Translations under genes and position numbers: made by a program
In this document: piece by piece, positions 35,658 through 48,750 of the stretch
Layout: each line of letters begins with the position of its first letter
Numbering within the stretch: position 1 is the stretch's first letter
The notes under the pieces: generated by a model
The model's input: the letters and a program-made list of their open reading frames with translations, nothing else
Told to the model about the DNA's origin: nothing
Database searches by the model: none
Source: Chlorophyllum brunneum
Lineage: Eukaryota; Basidiomycota; Agaricomycetes; Agaricales; Agaricaceae
Length of the DNA: 64,000 nucleotides
Assembly (NCBI GenBank): GCA_963576785.1
Contig: OY756140.1
Span: 930,001 to 994,000, forward strand
Direction of reading: 5' to 3'

Positions 35658-38600
35658 TTATCTAGATGCAAGCTCCTCTACGGACGGGCAGTCGCACTGA
35701 AAAAAGTCATCTTAGTCACTACCTGTCCGGACTGGAGTGTGCGGTCTTACAATCAAGTTCAGGTCACCATAAGCTATGTGAACAACTCAATGAGCCATTG
35801 GTTTGAGGAGTGAGGATAGCCGGTGCTTACCATCATCGAGTCTGGAAACACTCGGCCAGAATTTCTTCTCGCGAAGCCAAGGTAACGGGTATGCAGCCTC
35901 CTCCCTTGTGTAAGGCCTGATAGGAAATACGTCAATGTCACAATACACAACGAAAAAAAAAACCTAGACGGGCCTATTCCACTTGTCTTCCGGTAATGTC
36001 ATAACGGACATGGGATGAGGGGCGTTCTTCAGCAAGTTGTTGTCCTTAGGTTGCTCGCCGGCAATGATATCCTCCACCTCTTTACGGATCTGAATCATGG
36101 CATCACAGAATCGATCAAGTTCCTCTAAGGTCTCGGATTCGGTCGGCTCAATGAGCATACATGTTTGGATGGGCCAAGAACATGTAGGAGGGTGGAAACC
36201 GAAGTCTTGGAGACGCTTAGCAAAGTCGTTAACCTTAAGGCCAGCAGCTTTGTCAAATTCGGCGAGATCGATCAACAACTCGTGCGCCACGCGACCATTC
36301 TCGTTCTTATACCGAAGGGCATAGTGTCCGGAGAGGCGGGAGGCCATATAATTGGCATTGAGGAGAGCGATCTTAGAGGCATCCACAAGGCCCTTCCCGC
36401 CGAGCATCTTGATGTATGCCCAAGAGATGAGGTTGATAGAGGCACTACCGAAGGGTGCAGCTGAAACAGCGTCGATGGCTTGTTCACCCTTGACCGGCAT
36501 TGCCGGGTGGGAGGGAAGGAAAGGTGTAAGGTGTTCCGCAACGCAAATAGGGCCAACACCAGGTCCACCACCACCGTGGGGACTGCCAAACAGTTAGATA
36601 CTTGTAACACATCCCCGAACTTTTTGACGCACATCGCAAAAGTCTTGTGGAGATTCAGGTGGCAGACATCACCACCACAGGTAGCGGGGTTGGTCAAACC
36701 GATCTGAGCGTTAAGGTTAGCACCATCAAGGTAGACCTGACCACCGTTGTCGTGGATGGTCTTGCAGGCCTAGTTACAGTCAGATACATTATCAAAGACC
36801 TTCAAGGAAACCAGGATACCCACCTCTTGGACACCAGCTTCAAAGACACCAAAGGTGGAAGGGTATGTTATCTACAGAAAGTGAGTGGGCAAGGCAGGAG
36901 TTCTCGTCTTGCACTCACCATGAAAGCGGCAAGGTTTTTCTTGTGCTTCTCTGCCTTGGCACGGAGGTCCCCGAGATCGAGATTACCATCGGGATGCACC
37001 CTGACCGCAACAACCCTAAGACCAGCCATAGCAGCGGACTGGGGAAATTGTAGAGATAAGTAATACTATCATTAATAAAAAATAAAAATAAAAGTGACAC
37101 ACAGCAGGGTTAGTTCCATGGGCGCTAAGAGGAATGAGACAAACATCGCGATGGCCCTCACCCCGGGATTCATGGTAAGCGCGAATGACACAAAGGCCAG
37201 TGTACTCTCCAGCTGCACCTGAATTGGGCTGTAGGGAAGCCGCGTGGAAGCCAGTGATCTTGCAAAGGTAATCTTCTAGTTCCTAGTGGACTCAAGCTTG
37301 AGAATTAACCGTTACAGGTAGGGTGAAATTCTTACCTTGATGATGACATGATAGCCCTTGACCTGGTCGCGGGGGGCGAAAGGATGGATGTTGCCATACT
37401 CGGGCCAAGAGAGTGGTACCATGCTACTGGTGCTATTGAGTTTCATCGTACAGCTCCCAAGAGGGATCATAGCATGAGCAAGACTGAGGTCCTTCGAGCA
37501 CAAGTGGTTAATGTAACGCAACATCTCGGTTTCGGAATGGTGTTTGTTGAAAACGGGGTGAGGTAAGAAAGTGGTCGTGCGCCTCAAACTATTGGGGACA
37601 ACGGATTCCTTCGGCTCGACCAGGTCTGAAAGAGAGACAGGACTCGCCGCAACAGCTGAAGTGAAAACATTGATAAGAGAGACCAATTCCTTGGGGGTGA
37701 CACTCTCATCGAAGGTGATGCCGACATGTTTCTCATCGATCCTTCGCAAATTGATTCCAGCCTCTGCCGCCCTGATATGTACCAGTTCTGCATTCGCCAG
37801 AATAGGCTCGACATTGACGGTGACAGTGTCAAAGAACGAGTCGTTGACCAGATTGTAACCAAGACCAGTGACAGTATTTGCGAAAACTTGGGTGAAACCG
37901 TGGACCTTATCAGCGATGCGGCTCAACCCCTGCGGCCCGTGATACACGGCATACATTGCAGCCATGTTTGCGAGAAGTGCCTGACTAGTGCAGATGTTGC
38001 TGGTAGCCTTCTCGCGGCGAATGTGCTGCTCACGAGCTATTAATTATGATAAAGTGAGCCTCGGACCTAACACGCTAAGAACCACTCACTCTGCAGCGAA
38101 AGGCGATAAGCAGGATTGCCTTCGGCATCACGACTACGGCCAATCAGACGACCTGGCATTTTTCTCTTCAACTTATCCGTGACCGCGAAGAATGCAGCGT
38201 GGGGACCACCATAACCCGTGGGTACACCAAACCGACCAGTGTTACCAATCACAACATCAGCACCCCATTCACCCGGGGGTTTAAGTTGTGTCAGCGCGAG
38301 AAGGTCGGTTGCAACAACGAGAAGACCCCCCACGGCGTGAATCTTCTCGGCCACCCCACTGAAGTCACGAATAGAACCATTAAGGTCAGGATATTGGACG
38401 AGGGCGCCACAGACGTCAGACGCAGACTCCGTTTGCAGCAGAGACTGAACTTTGCCGATAACAATGCGAATACCGAAGCCTTTGGCACGAGTTTGAAGGA
38501 CGGCAAGGGTCTGGGGCAAGACACCGGAATCGACGATAAAGGTTTTCTTCTTTGTATTGGCTGAAACAAATGCCATGACCATTCCCTCCGCTGCGGCAGT

Positions 38601-39263
38601 TGCCTCGTCTAGAAGCGACGCATTTGCGATATCCATGGCCGTCAATGACGCAATCATGGTTTGAAAGTTGACCAAGGACTCGAGGCGGCCTAAAATTAAG
38701 ATTATCAGCGAAGTATAAATAACATGAACCATCATCCGGACCTTGTGCAATCTCGGGCTGGTAAGGGGTGTATTGAGTATACCACGCAGGGTTTTCAAAC
38801 ACCTAGATGGGGGGTGTAAATATGCAGAATGAGGGAAGATACGACAAGTTTGACGGACATTTCGCAGGATCACCGGAGGAACAACTGCACAATGATAACC
38901 CATACCAATGAAGTTCTTGAACACTTTGTTCTGCTCGCCCAACGCCTTTGCCTTTGAGTGCAATTGAGATTCGCTGAAAGGTTTGATAGTGTCATTACTA
39001 ATGGCGTTTGAGGCAATCCGGATCTTGGGAGGAACGGTTGCGTCGATAAAGTCGTCCATAGTCCTGTATCCAATAGTTTCAAGCATCTTGGATGCATCGG
39101 CATCATCTGGACCAATATGGCGTTCGCTGAATGTGTCCAGTGGATCAAAGAGTGACGCAGGCTTCCTGAGACTAGCGAAGCCTCTGGTAGACGGGATAAA
39201 CCAACGAGGGCGTTGTGCAGCGTGAAGCCGCCCTAACCTTGACACTACGCCAAGGGTAGACAT
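35658..39263 (-). CDS. GCV2: Glycine dehydrogenase (decarboxylating), P protein of the glycine cleavage system
   Basis: A mitochondrial PLP enzyme that decarboxylates glycine and passes the aminomethyl group to the H-protein lipoyl arm, feeding one-carbon folate. ATG 39263 gives a presequence rich in Arg/Leu, ending near RGFASLRKP, then ERHIGPDD, the family's start of homology. The PLP lysine is in NLHKTFA, which a 50-nt intron near 36,600 joins to PHGGGGPG. Other markers are [12 protein letters not shown] (near 37,450), [20 protein letters not shown] and the end [10 protein letters not shown] / [20 protein letters not shown]. The final small exons encode AYGDLNLI and CDCPSVEE before TAA at 35658-35660. 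More than ten introns are present. The total is about 1,000 residues, as expected. Confidence 0.95.
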
Positions 39264-39841
39264 TGTGGAGAGGCCAGAAGTCGGAAGCGAGGTCGTTGAA
39301 AAGATATGAGGACTGGCAGGACTCGAATTTTTGACCAAGGGTCAAGAAGGCTTCCACCGAGCCATTCACCGAGTAAGGGCCTTGCGACGTAATTTGCAGA
39401 TAAGCAGAGTCAACGCGTAAACCCCCCTCAACATCTCGCCAAACGAGTGGGCTGGGGCAATTCGACGATACACATACTGTAGGCGCCGATGATAGGCTAG
39501 TAGCGAATCATAGCTGCCTCGGGGTAATAGTCGCTATGCCCTGCCACCGCCCCATTTAGGAAGACAGAAAGTTTTTTGTCCTGGCTCGGAGGAACGGAAC
39601 CCCGGCAGGTCCCAGGCTTCGCAGATCGCACACATTACCTAATTGCTGTCTTCGACAACACACAAACCAGCTTTCTCATGCACAAGGCGCTCTGACTACA
39701 CGTGTAGTATCCTCGCATGCATTATCTAAGACATGAGCGCCAGTATATCGCCATAGCCATACCGAATGAAGCCCACTGCATCCTCATCGCGATTTCTGTT
39801 TTGCCCGATCAGTTGAATTCCCACATCAATTTGACCCTGGC
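39264..39841. other. Upstream region of GCV2 and 3' flank of the ARMH3-like gene
   Basis: 578 bp without a supported gene; it should contain the GCV2 promoter. I see no convincing TATA box. Confidence 0.5.
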
Positions 39842-42301
39842 TCACGGAGGTTCCGAGTCAAGGATCGGCATAACCCCATGTAGCCCTTCGCTTTCGATAT
39901 CTTTTGCGACCACTTTCATTGCATCTTTCGCCGTTTTTGCGCTCGCATTCGATACCTTGATTTCATAGTAATTCACTGTCTTCAGAATTCCGCCCAGTCG
40001 TTCTTCAGTACTGCGTGTACTGATCCAGGCCGTCCGCCTTGACGATGCAGTCCCTCCGTGCTCAAGAACGAATATTTTGAGTCTCTGTATGCCGTTCGAG
40101 AAGCGAATTAGCTCGTACTGGAGGAAGTCAGGGTCGCTTCCTAGAATAAGCGGAGACATGCTCACAATGAACTCGTGTAGCGCCTCAGGTGATGGAAGGA
40201 TCTTCTCGCTCTGAGATAGAGCATATTCTAGTAATGCAAGGGTCTACGAGTGCTGAGAGGTTAGATTCGTATCCGTTTTTGAACGGGAACGGTTGTGAGC
40301 TACCTCGTCAACGAGAACCCCCAACTCCGAAGTAGTTATGATACTCTGGGCCTTCGTTGCGATGAAGTTCAGCAGGCCCAGAGTAGCAGCCCACATGTCC
40401 TTCCAGTTATATTCTAAGTACCCATGAGATAGAATATGCTGTCGGAGACGAAAGACTCGCCAAGCCGTATACGATTGCACCGCAAATACCACAATACGCG
40501 CTGTATGATGTTGACCGACAACCTAAACGACAATATAAGTCTTCATTTACATATACCCTGAAATTTTCCATACAAGTGAGAGGTTACCTCTAATTTATAC
40601 TGTAGATTATGCCGAAGCCAAAGGACACAGCAGTCGAGCATTGCACAGACAGGAGCCCTGGGACCACTATGCAAGGGAAGCGTCGGCAGTCTCTTAGAAC
40701 TGTCAGTTTACGAATTTGAAAGAGGGACGACTGTAATCACCTGTCTAGATAGTTGTATGGTTTTTTTACTGGGCTCGAAGAGTGTGCTCACAAGTTCTGA
40801 AGCTTCAAGGAACGCGAGGAGCGTTTTTAATGATATGCTTGCATAGGCCAGAGCTCGAGGAGAGCCAGTCGAGGAAGCGTGTGCCAAAATATACGAGGAC
40901 AAAGAGATCACTGTCAAAAGCACCACCGGCGAAGATGGTTGCTCCAGGTTTTCAGTCTTCTCATCAAAGTCGGAAGATATGCTTTGCGACAAGACCGAAG
41001 AAAAGGCTTCGTTCATATTTACCATCTCAAAGATAGGAAGGAGCGCGACAGCAGCTTCAACGGGCCTAACACACACAGAAATCATAAGTGAGGACTTTCT
41101 CTTGTGGGCTGGAGAGACATCTCCTACTGGTCTTTGAAAAGCTCTTTTGGTGGGTCAATAGGTGTCGCAGAAAGTGCCTTATCTGGGCGCAAGGAAGAAA
41201 ACAGTGAGACAATTCCCATAGCCAGGTTCTGCTGTGGTGTATCGTCGGAGAGCATTCTATACGACCTAAAATAATGTGGGTAGCCGTACGTGGTTGATGC
41301 ACTTCAGATAATAGAACTACTAACTGTACGACAGCATTCAAGGCGAAGTTGGTAGCCCAGTTGACCTTCTTGTAGAATTCTATGTCATCGCATGTTGACA
41401 ATCTTCTGAGATATGGATTGAGACGAGCCGCGTCCGAGCGATGGAAGTTAGCAAGCACGCAAAGTAGAAGGACGGCCTCGAATGTAAACCTTCCTGTTTC
41501 TGGGGCTTTAACAAACTGTCAAAGCATGACACAGTAAATTGCAAAGTCTTATTGAAGCACGGCTACTACTTACAGAAATAATGGTCGAGAAGAAATCTCT
41601 TCTGAGAAAATAGGAACCGAGACTTGTCTGCCCAGCTCCGCACATATATATCAGTGCTAGCTGTAGTGCTAGATGCCTGGTGTTGACTGACAGAGGTACA
41701 TAAATATAGACTACGCATTTGTAAAACGTGCGGCTCACCTGGGGCTTTAGAGTCTGACAGTATATCCGCAACCATATCCGTGAATTCCTAGTGAATCCAC
41801 GAATGTTAGTACACGGGAGTATTCACTGGGACTGGATACTCATACAGTGAATACCGCATCGCTCTGAGTCACACTCCCGGCAAAAACTTCCATGTTTTCC
41901 CATCCCGACATCGATTTCGCGAACACACCACGTACAGATTCAGCGAGCGTCTCTAGTGCGTGATTCTTCTTGACATCCTCGTACCCACTCGAGCGTGCCC
42001 AATACACACAAGCTCTGAACCATGAATTCAGAAACCCCTGTCTCGATGATCGGCTGAGGATTTCATCCCCAAGATTCGGAGAGCGTACCTTCAAAGGGCC
42101 CAATAGGGCATCTCTCGGCGCATGTTCCAATTCTCTGGAGATGAAAGTCCGATCGACCCTCAGCATCAATAATTCAGCATAGAATTGGTTTTGTGTTTGA
42201 TTGGGACCACATATCTGTGTGACAGTTGTGCCCTCGAAAAGTCTGGAATACAAGTTTATGATCTTTGGCGTGACCTGCATCGGCCTTCGCGGAGAGTTCA
42301 T
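39842..42301 (-). CDS. Armadillo-like helical protein, ARMH3 / DUF1741 family
   Basis: ATG 42301 opens MNSPRRPMQVTPKIINLYSRLFEG, and a conserved block LLMLRVDRTFISREL follows. Further markers are EVFAGSVTQSDAVF, the exon with LALQLALIYMCGAGQTSLGSYFLRRDFFS near 41,580-41,690, and VLLLCVLANFHRSDAARLNPYLRRL near 41,410-41,480. At least seven short introns interrupt it. It ends TGA 39842-39844, giving roughly 630 residues, all predicted helical. The human relative ARMH3 recruits PI4KB to the Golgi; the fungal role is not established. It lies 139 bp downstream of RSC9 on the same strand. Confidence 0.82.
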
Positions 42302-42440
42302 GTTATGTTGCGGGTTTAAAGAGCATGCGAACATCATGCGGCATGATTTCACATATCCCAAATTAGACACCACGGCCCGGCCGTATATACTGATACGTCA
42401 CCAACGTATATCCATGAGTAGGACTAGACGATGATAAATA

Positions 42441-44502
42441 CTACGACGAAGCTGTAATAACACTTCCAGTGACACCAATATCAGCCATCTCCTCAATCCA
42501 ACTCATAAGCACCGGATCATGGATGTTCATGTTTTCCAATGACCTCCTGATTCCGACAAACGCCTTTCTTCCTCTCATCTCACCTTCCCTATCGTCTTCA
42601 CCAAGATTTGCGTCAGAGGCGTCCTCCGGATCGCTCGTGTCCTCTACGACACCAGGGAATCCAAAGTGATCGGCGTCAGCGCGTGGGGCGGCATCCGCCG
42701 AAGCGAACGACGTTCGATAGAGGATGCGAATAACGAGAAGGGCTGTGAGTGCGGGGGAAGGGGGATCCGCCTTTGGCCTGGTATAGTTAATGACGGTGCT
42801 ACGGAGAGGTGGAACAGGCCGGGAAGTGGGATCTGCTCTTGGATACTGCGCATTGTTCGACGGAAGGGTGATGGTATCACTTTGAGATGGGTGCTTTTGC
42901 GGTGGCTGGGTGGTCGACAGATGGGTGAGGATATGTGAACGTAGTCGAGGATTGGGCAAACTCGTTTGGGGGCACGTGCCCCACAGGCACGAATCATCCG
43001 CAATATCCGACTTGACAAGGTGCTCCAGCAGGTGGTCATACAACTCACTCGGTGTTTGGAACGCGGCCTCCGAACACTGTTCTCGACCCCATTGACATTT
43101 GAACCGCTCAACAGTCGTAGCATCTTTTCGCCTGTCTACGCCTCGCACCACGAACCTCTGAACTTGGCCTTGTAGAACCATTGCCTGGGCCTGTGGGAAG
43201 ACATGGTTCACGTTCTTGATCACATCCGACGCCACCAAAAGAGCACACTTTTCGGCATGAGGTGTAAATGTATCCTTGTATAAATTCCAGAAGTCCACTT
43301 GTGTTAGCTCTCCGTCGGTTTTTGCAACGAACATACACTTCATCCTAAGCATTCCAAAGTTAGTCACGTCTTATATTGGAAGCCGAGAAGAGCATACCAT
43401 TCATAGCAACGCTGGGGCTCACTCATTTCGAGTAAGTTATCCAATTCTTCCTGCGTAAGTTCATGGTCCTTCGTGTGTAGAGCAGTCGAAGCGATGGTAT
43501 ACACGGATCCGGTGACGTCAACGCTAACGTTCTCCTCAACCAGGGTCTGTACATGTAGAATAAATGACGCAAGTAATTTTAATACACTTGGCATCTCCGA
43601 GTGTAGTAAAAATGCCCTCGCAAACGGTGGATGCGAGATATGCACGTATAGGTAGTTGAGGCAAGCATCGACGAGTGATGTGTCAACGAAAAGCGGAAGG
43701 TAGCGGATGGCGGCCGCCAAAGCTGGTGAGTCGATCGTTAATTGTGATGTGTTGGAGGTATTGGAAAAGAGAATTGTGAGGGCGGTCAGTGCAGAGATGA
43801 TCATCGAGCGGTTTGTTGAGGTGCGTAAGATGTTCAAGATGGGAGGGAGTGGATTTTGTGTCGGTAGGAGGTTAGTGTGGATAACCATTCTTGGGGCAAG
43901 CATTTGGAAGATATCTAGAATATACAACATGAACTCCACATTCTCGTCCTTGCTTGCATCAAGGTTGAAAAGTGCATTGAGGAGCAGAGGCATTGTGTGT
44001 GTATGCAGTGCCAGATCATACGCGTTTGTCTCGTTCAGGACAGCATTTCGCATGACAAACAACGATTCCAGTGCGAAACGACGTTTTTGTACAAGTTCTC
44101 GAGAAGGGGAGAAGAGAGCACCTTCTTCCGTCCAGCTTTCGTATCCTTCTGCCGCGTACCACTCCGGCCAGTCGAAGAGCCCATCCACAAGCCCTGGTAT
44201 TGATCGAAAAACGAACTGGTCATTGTGGCATAGTCTGCAAAGACGATCAAGTGCCCAGGCCACTTCTCCTAGTATGCCTGAACGGAGAGATAGCGACATT
44301 CTGTTGTTCGGTGTTCCCTCCGTATACCATCCTGAAATTGAAAATACAATCGGTGGCTATGTTCAGCTTGTATGAGCAACTTACGTTCGTAGTCATCCCG
44401 CACATCGGGCACTGGACGTTGCACGGGTAGTACTGGCTGGGGGGCAATATATTGCTGTGGGCGATAATAAGAGGCAGCGTTCCTGTTTACAAAAGTTGTC
44501 AT
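42441..44502 (-). CDS. RSC9: RSC9/ARID2-like chromatin-remodelling subunit with C-terminal zinc fingers
   Basis: Three exons. Exon 1 (from ATG 44502) is Gln/Pro-rich. Exon 2 starts RWYTEGTPNNRMSLSLRSGI and continues with armadillo-type helices (WALDRLCRLCHND, ALNETNAYDLALHTHTMPLLLNALFNL). Exon 3 follows an intron near 43,365-43,416 and has the segment VDFWNLYKDTF, an RFX-like region, and two C2H2-type fingers, CQWGREQC...HLLEHL and CLWGTCPQ...HILTHL. The C-terminus is acidic. Fungal RSC9 is a subunit of the RSC/SWI-SNF remodeller and lacks the ARID domain of animal ARID2; none is visible here. Stop TAG 42441-42443. Confidence 0.85.
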
Positions 44503-44606
44503 TTGATTTCAAAGAATGCGATCAATAACTTAAGTGAGGGAGAGCAGAAAGGCGCGTCGTGTCACAAATGTCACACACACTACGCGGGCCACTCGTAATT
44601 ACACTA

Positions 44607-46675
44607 CTACGGTAAAACGCCCTCCTTGACCCAAGCTGAAGCAATTGCGTCGTCTTCTGGATAGTTCGCTCTGGACTCTGGGCTCAGAACCATTCTCCAT
44701 CTCTTTACGTTTATTGGCTCCGGCGTCTCCTCCACCTGGACCGATTGGAAGTACATAGCTATGTTCGGATGTTTCTCGAAGAACTGTGCTATGAAGTCTT
44801 CGGACAATGGAATGGGCTCTACGTTCTCTTCGGCGATGTCTTGTCACAACACATCAGCCCTGTACCTCTTTAGCTGTGGGATGCACTCACATCGTTGTGT
44901 TGCTCCCTCGTCAAGAACCAAACTCGTATAAAATGGCTGATGCCGTCCTCTGTCCAAGTCATCTACCCTCATTTGGTTAATCCATGTATCACCTGCCCTG
45001 CAGACCGTCTGTCAAAACCAGATTAACAGTGTCCATATCTTCTCTAAACCAAGACGGCCACTTACATCCCAACGGATAATACAGGCAATATACCCATACC
45101 GTCTATGCCTAAACGGCAACCCGACAAAAAATTGCACCGAATTGGGACTACTCCTTGTTTGCACCATGGTCGCCTCTACAGCTTCTTCTTCTAACGTCTG
45201 GTTACAGTGCGTTTCCAACAATACCCTCATTGGTGTCGACAACAGCGGGGCCAATCTATCCATCAAGAACGTTGCACAGTCCACAGGCCGCAAGTTGACG
45301 TTCCTCAATACCTGTGCAATGCCTTCCACATCATCATGGAACATCAAATGGACTACGACTGCGAGGTACAAGCAGCTCTGTGCAACTTCGTGGGGGAGAT
45401 ACAGGACATGTGAATACGAGACGAGGATGTTTCTCGCGGCTCGGAGGAGCATGGCGGAGGAGTCTGCAGGATCGAGGTATCGAGATAGATAAATCCGCCG
45501 AGTTGTATCAGGAATATATGGGTCCGACATGCGCAGGTGTAGATCCTGTGTTTTGATAATGCAATTGTCGGCGTTGCTGACGAAGGTATTGATATGATAT
45601 GGGCCATCTCCCTCTCCCTCTCGTGGCGACCGAACGTGACAGAGGACCTTCTCCGGAAAATTGACTGGAGAAGCATCCAGCCCCAACCTCCTCGCTAGCG
45701 AGACGAATACGTGGACCAGGGCGATCGGCAGGGTACGTTTGTTGGTAGTTAAATATGCATGAGGGAAATTATTCATCACGTCGAAAAATATATTGTCTGC
45801 CCAAGCGAGGCTCAGCTGGTGCTCGTCAGGGTTGGTGGTCTGGGGAACTCACTATAGGAAGGCCCAAACCCTTTATTGATCATGAAGCTACACAAAACCT
45901 TGCACAATCCGGGGACATTAAAGTCTGGGGATTTGGTGTCCAATGACAACCCCTTATCTTGTATGAGTCTCCTGCATTCTATCTCCATGTCACTAAGTAT
46001 TTGTGTCATCTATATCACCAAACCCCTTCAGTAATGCTCAAGAGCAGAAACTAGCCCATGACTCACGTCATGCATGGACTGCCCAAAAAACGCCGACAAT
46101 CCCAGCATCGTTTTCTCGAATGAAGCTCTCGTGTCAATTGGTACGTCCACGTTCCCCATAAGCGTCGCCCAGACTCCAATTGCCTCCTGCCTCGTTATAA
46201 TATCTAGCATCCTCTTCACCCAAAAAGATTGGGTCAAGGCATATGGTGGCTCCGTGACTGACAACATTCGGATCGGGATTATGTGTTTCGATTCGATGTC
46301 CAGCACATCCCAAGCGTCGGAGCCCATTTCGGATATCATCAAAGCCTTGTCGTTCCGGCCCACGCGAGAGAGTGTAATGTCTTGTAGAAGCTCCAGAGCA
46401 ACTCTGTCGATCCTGTATCTCTCATAATACATCAATCTCCAATTCCCTTCACACCGAAGCCTTCTGAGGCTTTCTGTGCTTGGGTTGTGTTGCCGATATC
46501 TCATGCGGTAATGAGCCTCCCATAAGACGGGATACGAAGCAGCCTCGCGGAAAAATGAGCTCGTTTGCGAGTAGCTGACTAGTGCCCTTATGGCAGGATC
46601 TTCGACCAAGCGACATCTAGAAGGGGGCAGAAACCCAAGAATTGCAATGTGGAGGTCGAGCGGTAGAGCAGACAT
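44607..46675 (-). CDS. F-box protein with transglutaminase-like and YccV domains (FBXO21-like)
   Basis: ATG 46675 starts MSALPLDLHIAILGFLPPS, an F-box for binding SKP1. The middle (about 45,012-45,779) carries the SirB1/transglutaminase-like core: YLTTNKRTLPIALVHVFVSLARRLGL and PVNFPEKVLCHV. The C-terminal exons encode a YccV/HspQ-type fold: FFVGLPFRHRRYGYIACIIRWD, then a short exon with INQMRVDDLDRGR and FYTSLVLDEG. The protein ends WVKEGVLP. The same three-domain order is found in animal FBXO21, a ubiquitin-ligase subunit. An in-frame ATG further upstream (46840) is inside RRP1 and not needed. It is 73 bp from the RRP1 stop, on the same strand. Confidence 0.87.
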
Positions 46676-46748
46676 GGGAGGGAACGGAAGATGAGATTGG
46701 AACTGTATACAGGATAATAGATCATGCGATATGGGAACGTGACCTGGC

Positions 46749-47882
46749 TCACTCATCTTCATCCCCCGCTTCCGCCTTCCACATCGCATACATTTTTCGA
46801 CGGCTAGCATCCTTCGTCTCGGGTCGACTCGCAACCTCAAACACTGTCCTCAGAATCCTCCTCTTCAGTGTTGTTCGATCCAGGCCGCCAGATGCCTGGG
46901 GACCAGCTATACAGGCGTTCGCAATCAGTTCGGAGTATAGCTCTTCTTCTCTTCTCGCGTGTTTTGGCGTTGCTTCGTCGTCGGAACATGATGGTGGTGT
47001 GAGGGCGCCTAGAAGGGGCCCCAGTAATGAGGATTCGATACGTTTGTAGGTATTACTGTTGGATGTCCGGGCCATTAACGAGAAAAAGGGGGCGAGGAGA
47101 GTCCCGAGGGGTGCCGAACGGGAGGATTGTTCAGAGATTTCTGCGATGGCTTTGTTTAGCTCTTCGAGGTATATGTCGGAAAGATGGCTAGGTAGACCCA
47201 TTGGCACGCGCGTGTCTGTTGGACTTTCGAGGGCCTAAGTACATACTACCGAGAGATATAGAACTGCGCACCATAGAGGGCCCCCCTCCGATACTAATAT
47301 ATCGTTGTACGCAAAACACACCCTCTCTTCCCAGTCGGCTCTGATCAAGAGGCGGAAAGATGCGTTGACAAACCGTCGTATGAGCATATAGTACTTGTCA
47401 ATTCTGTACACACCTTATCATAAATGGTTTCGAGTAAGAGAACCATTGGGCGCACCTTAGCCGATCAATTCCGTTCCACTCTCGCACGATGGTTGTCCAA
47501 AACCCTCTCAAGAATGCCAGGGAGGCAGTAGTACTTGAAATTGCTAAAAGCAGTTCCGCGAGTTCATTCGCTAAGGCCTGTTGGACAAGCGGTTTGTCCG
47601 ACATCCAAAAGCCTGCTTACCGTCAGAAATAGCCGCAGAAAGAAAGCTGAAGAAGATCGCACAGTAGAAGATTCCTTTCCATAACTTGTCTATCTCAGAT
47701 TTTGACAACGCATCTTCAGGTGCTTCTGAGAGGAAAGCTGCAAGATTTTTCACTGCCTTGTCGCGCGTCTTTTTCTCTATCCAAACTATGTCAGTACATA
47801 GCTAGAGAGATATAAATTCGTCTTACACACCAGTGGAAGCGAAGTACTTTGCAAGCGGAGGAACATTATCATCGGATGGCAT
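46749..47882 (-). CDS. RRP1: Ribosomal RNA-processing protein 1 (Nop52 family)
   Basis: A nucleolar protein for 60S subunit maturation. ATG 47882 gives MPSDDNVPPLAKYFASTG. After a short intron the conserved RDKAVKNLAAFLSEAP and KLWKGIFYC follow; another intron leads to FWMSDKPLVQQALANELAELL, then AFLRGFWTTIVREWNGIDRLR, then a small exon DKYYMLIRRFVNASFRLL and a final exon with GLPSHLSDIYLEELNKA. The arrangement of Trp-rich helices is typical of the family. About 320 residues; the acidic end GDEDE precedes TGA at 46749-46751. Divergent from the HIU hydrolase gene (140 bp between starts). Confidence 0.93.
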
Positions 47883-48022
47883 GATAGGGAACCAAAGCAG
47901 ACTTTTACGATTACGGCCAGGAACGCTAACCATGATATCATCAGTCATCCATCCATTTCGCACGAGCTAATATCTACTACAAAGCCCAAACACAATCTCT
48001 TCATCCCTTCTGCAGAATTTCC

Positions 48023-48570
48023 ATGTCCAAGTCTCCGATAACCTGCCATGGTACGCCCAGTCATGTATCCGAGATCGTTCTTGGTGTTCTATTTGTGTGT
48101 TCCAGTGCTCGACGCATCCACAGGCAAGCCCGCAGAGGGCGTCGAGATTCGCCTCCAGCTACTCGATGTTTCGACTTTGAATGATGGAATTGAAATATTC
48201 AACCCCGTAGCCAGGGGGTGAGTATCTATCGTTCTTACCAGCCACACTATCTAAGTTGACCAGGACGACGAACTCTGATGGTCGGTGTTCTGATCTGCTA
48301 CCACCCCGCGGTTCAGAGGAGGCAGCGAAAGAAAAAACAGACCCAGAGGCTGGGCAGACCTACAAGATAATTTTCAGGACAAAGGAGTATTTTGAGAGGA
48401 CCGGGAGGAAGACTTTCTACCCCTGGGTTGATGTAGGTATGTCTGCCTCTTCACCCGGGAATCCACTCATTCTCCGCTAGATCTCGTTCACCATCGAAAT
48501 CGCAAGTGAGCATTATCACATCCCACTGCTTATCAGCCCGTACTCTTTCACCACCTATCGGGGAAGTTGA
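48023..48570 (+). CDS. 5-hydroxyisourate hydrolase (transthyretin-related)
   Basis: Second step of urate breakdown, hydrolysing 5-hydroxyisourate. Exon 1 (48023-48050) encodes MSKSPITCH; the intron 48051-48105 restores CHVLDASTGKPA, whose His is catalytic. Then LLDV, a second intron, RGTTNSDGRC (conserved Arg), FRTKEYFERTGRKTFYPWVD, a third intron, and EHYHIPLLISPYSFTTYRGS. The C-terminal YRGS tetrapeptide is diagnostic of the hydrolase as opposed to transthyretin. About 120 residues. No peroxisomal signal follows YRGS. Confidence 0.95.
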
Positions 48571-48750
48571 AGAGGGAAAGATGATCGAATTATGAAGGTA
48601 CTATGTATCTATCTACCCAGGAAAAGGGAGGCGGCCTACAACGCATCTACCATCGCAAGAGTCGATGAGAAAGATATGCCCGGATGAGATGATAGTGGTG
48701 CGCAATGTACAATGAGAGCAGTGAAAAGATGAATTGAGAAGGGTAGGAAA

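Noticed and set aside
35535..35813. 92-codon plus-strand ORF
   Set aside because: It is antisense to the final exons of the glycine decarboxylase gene.
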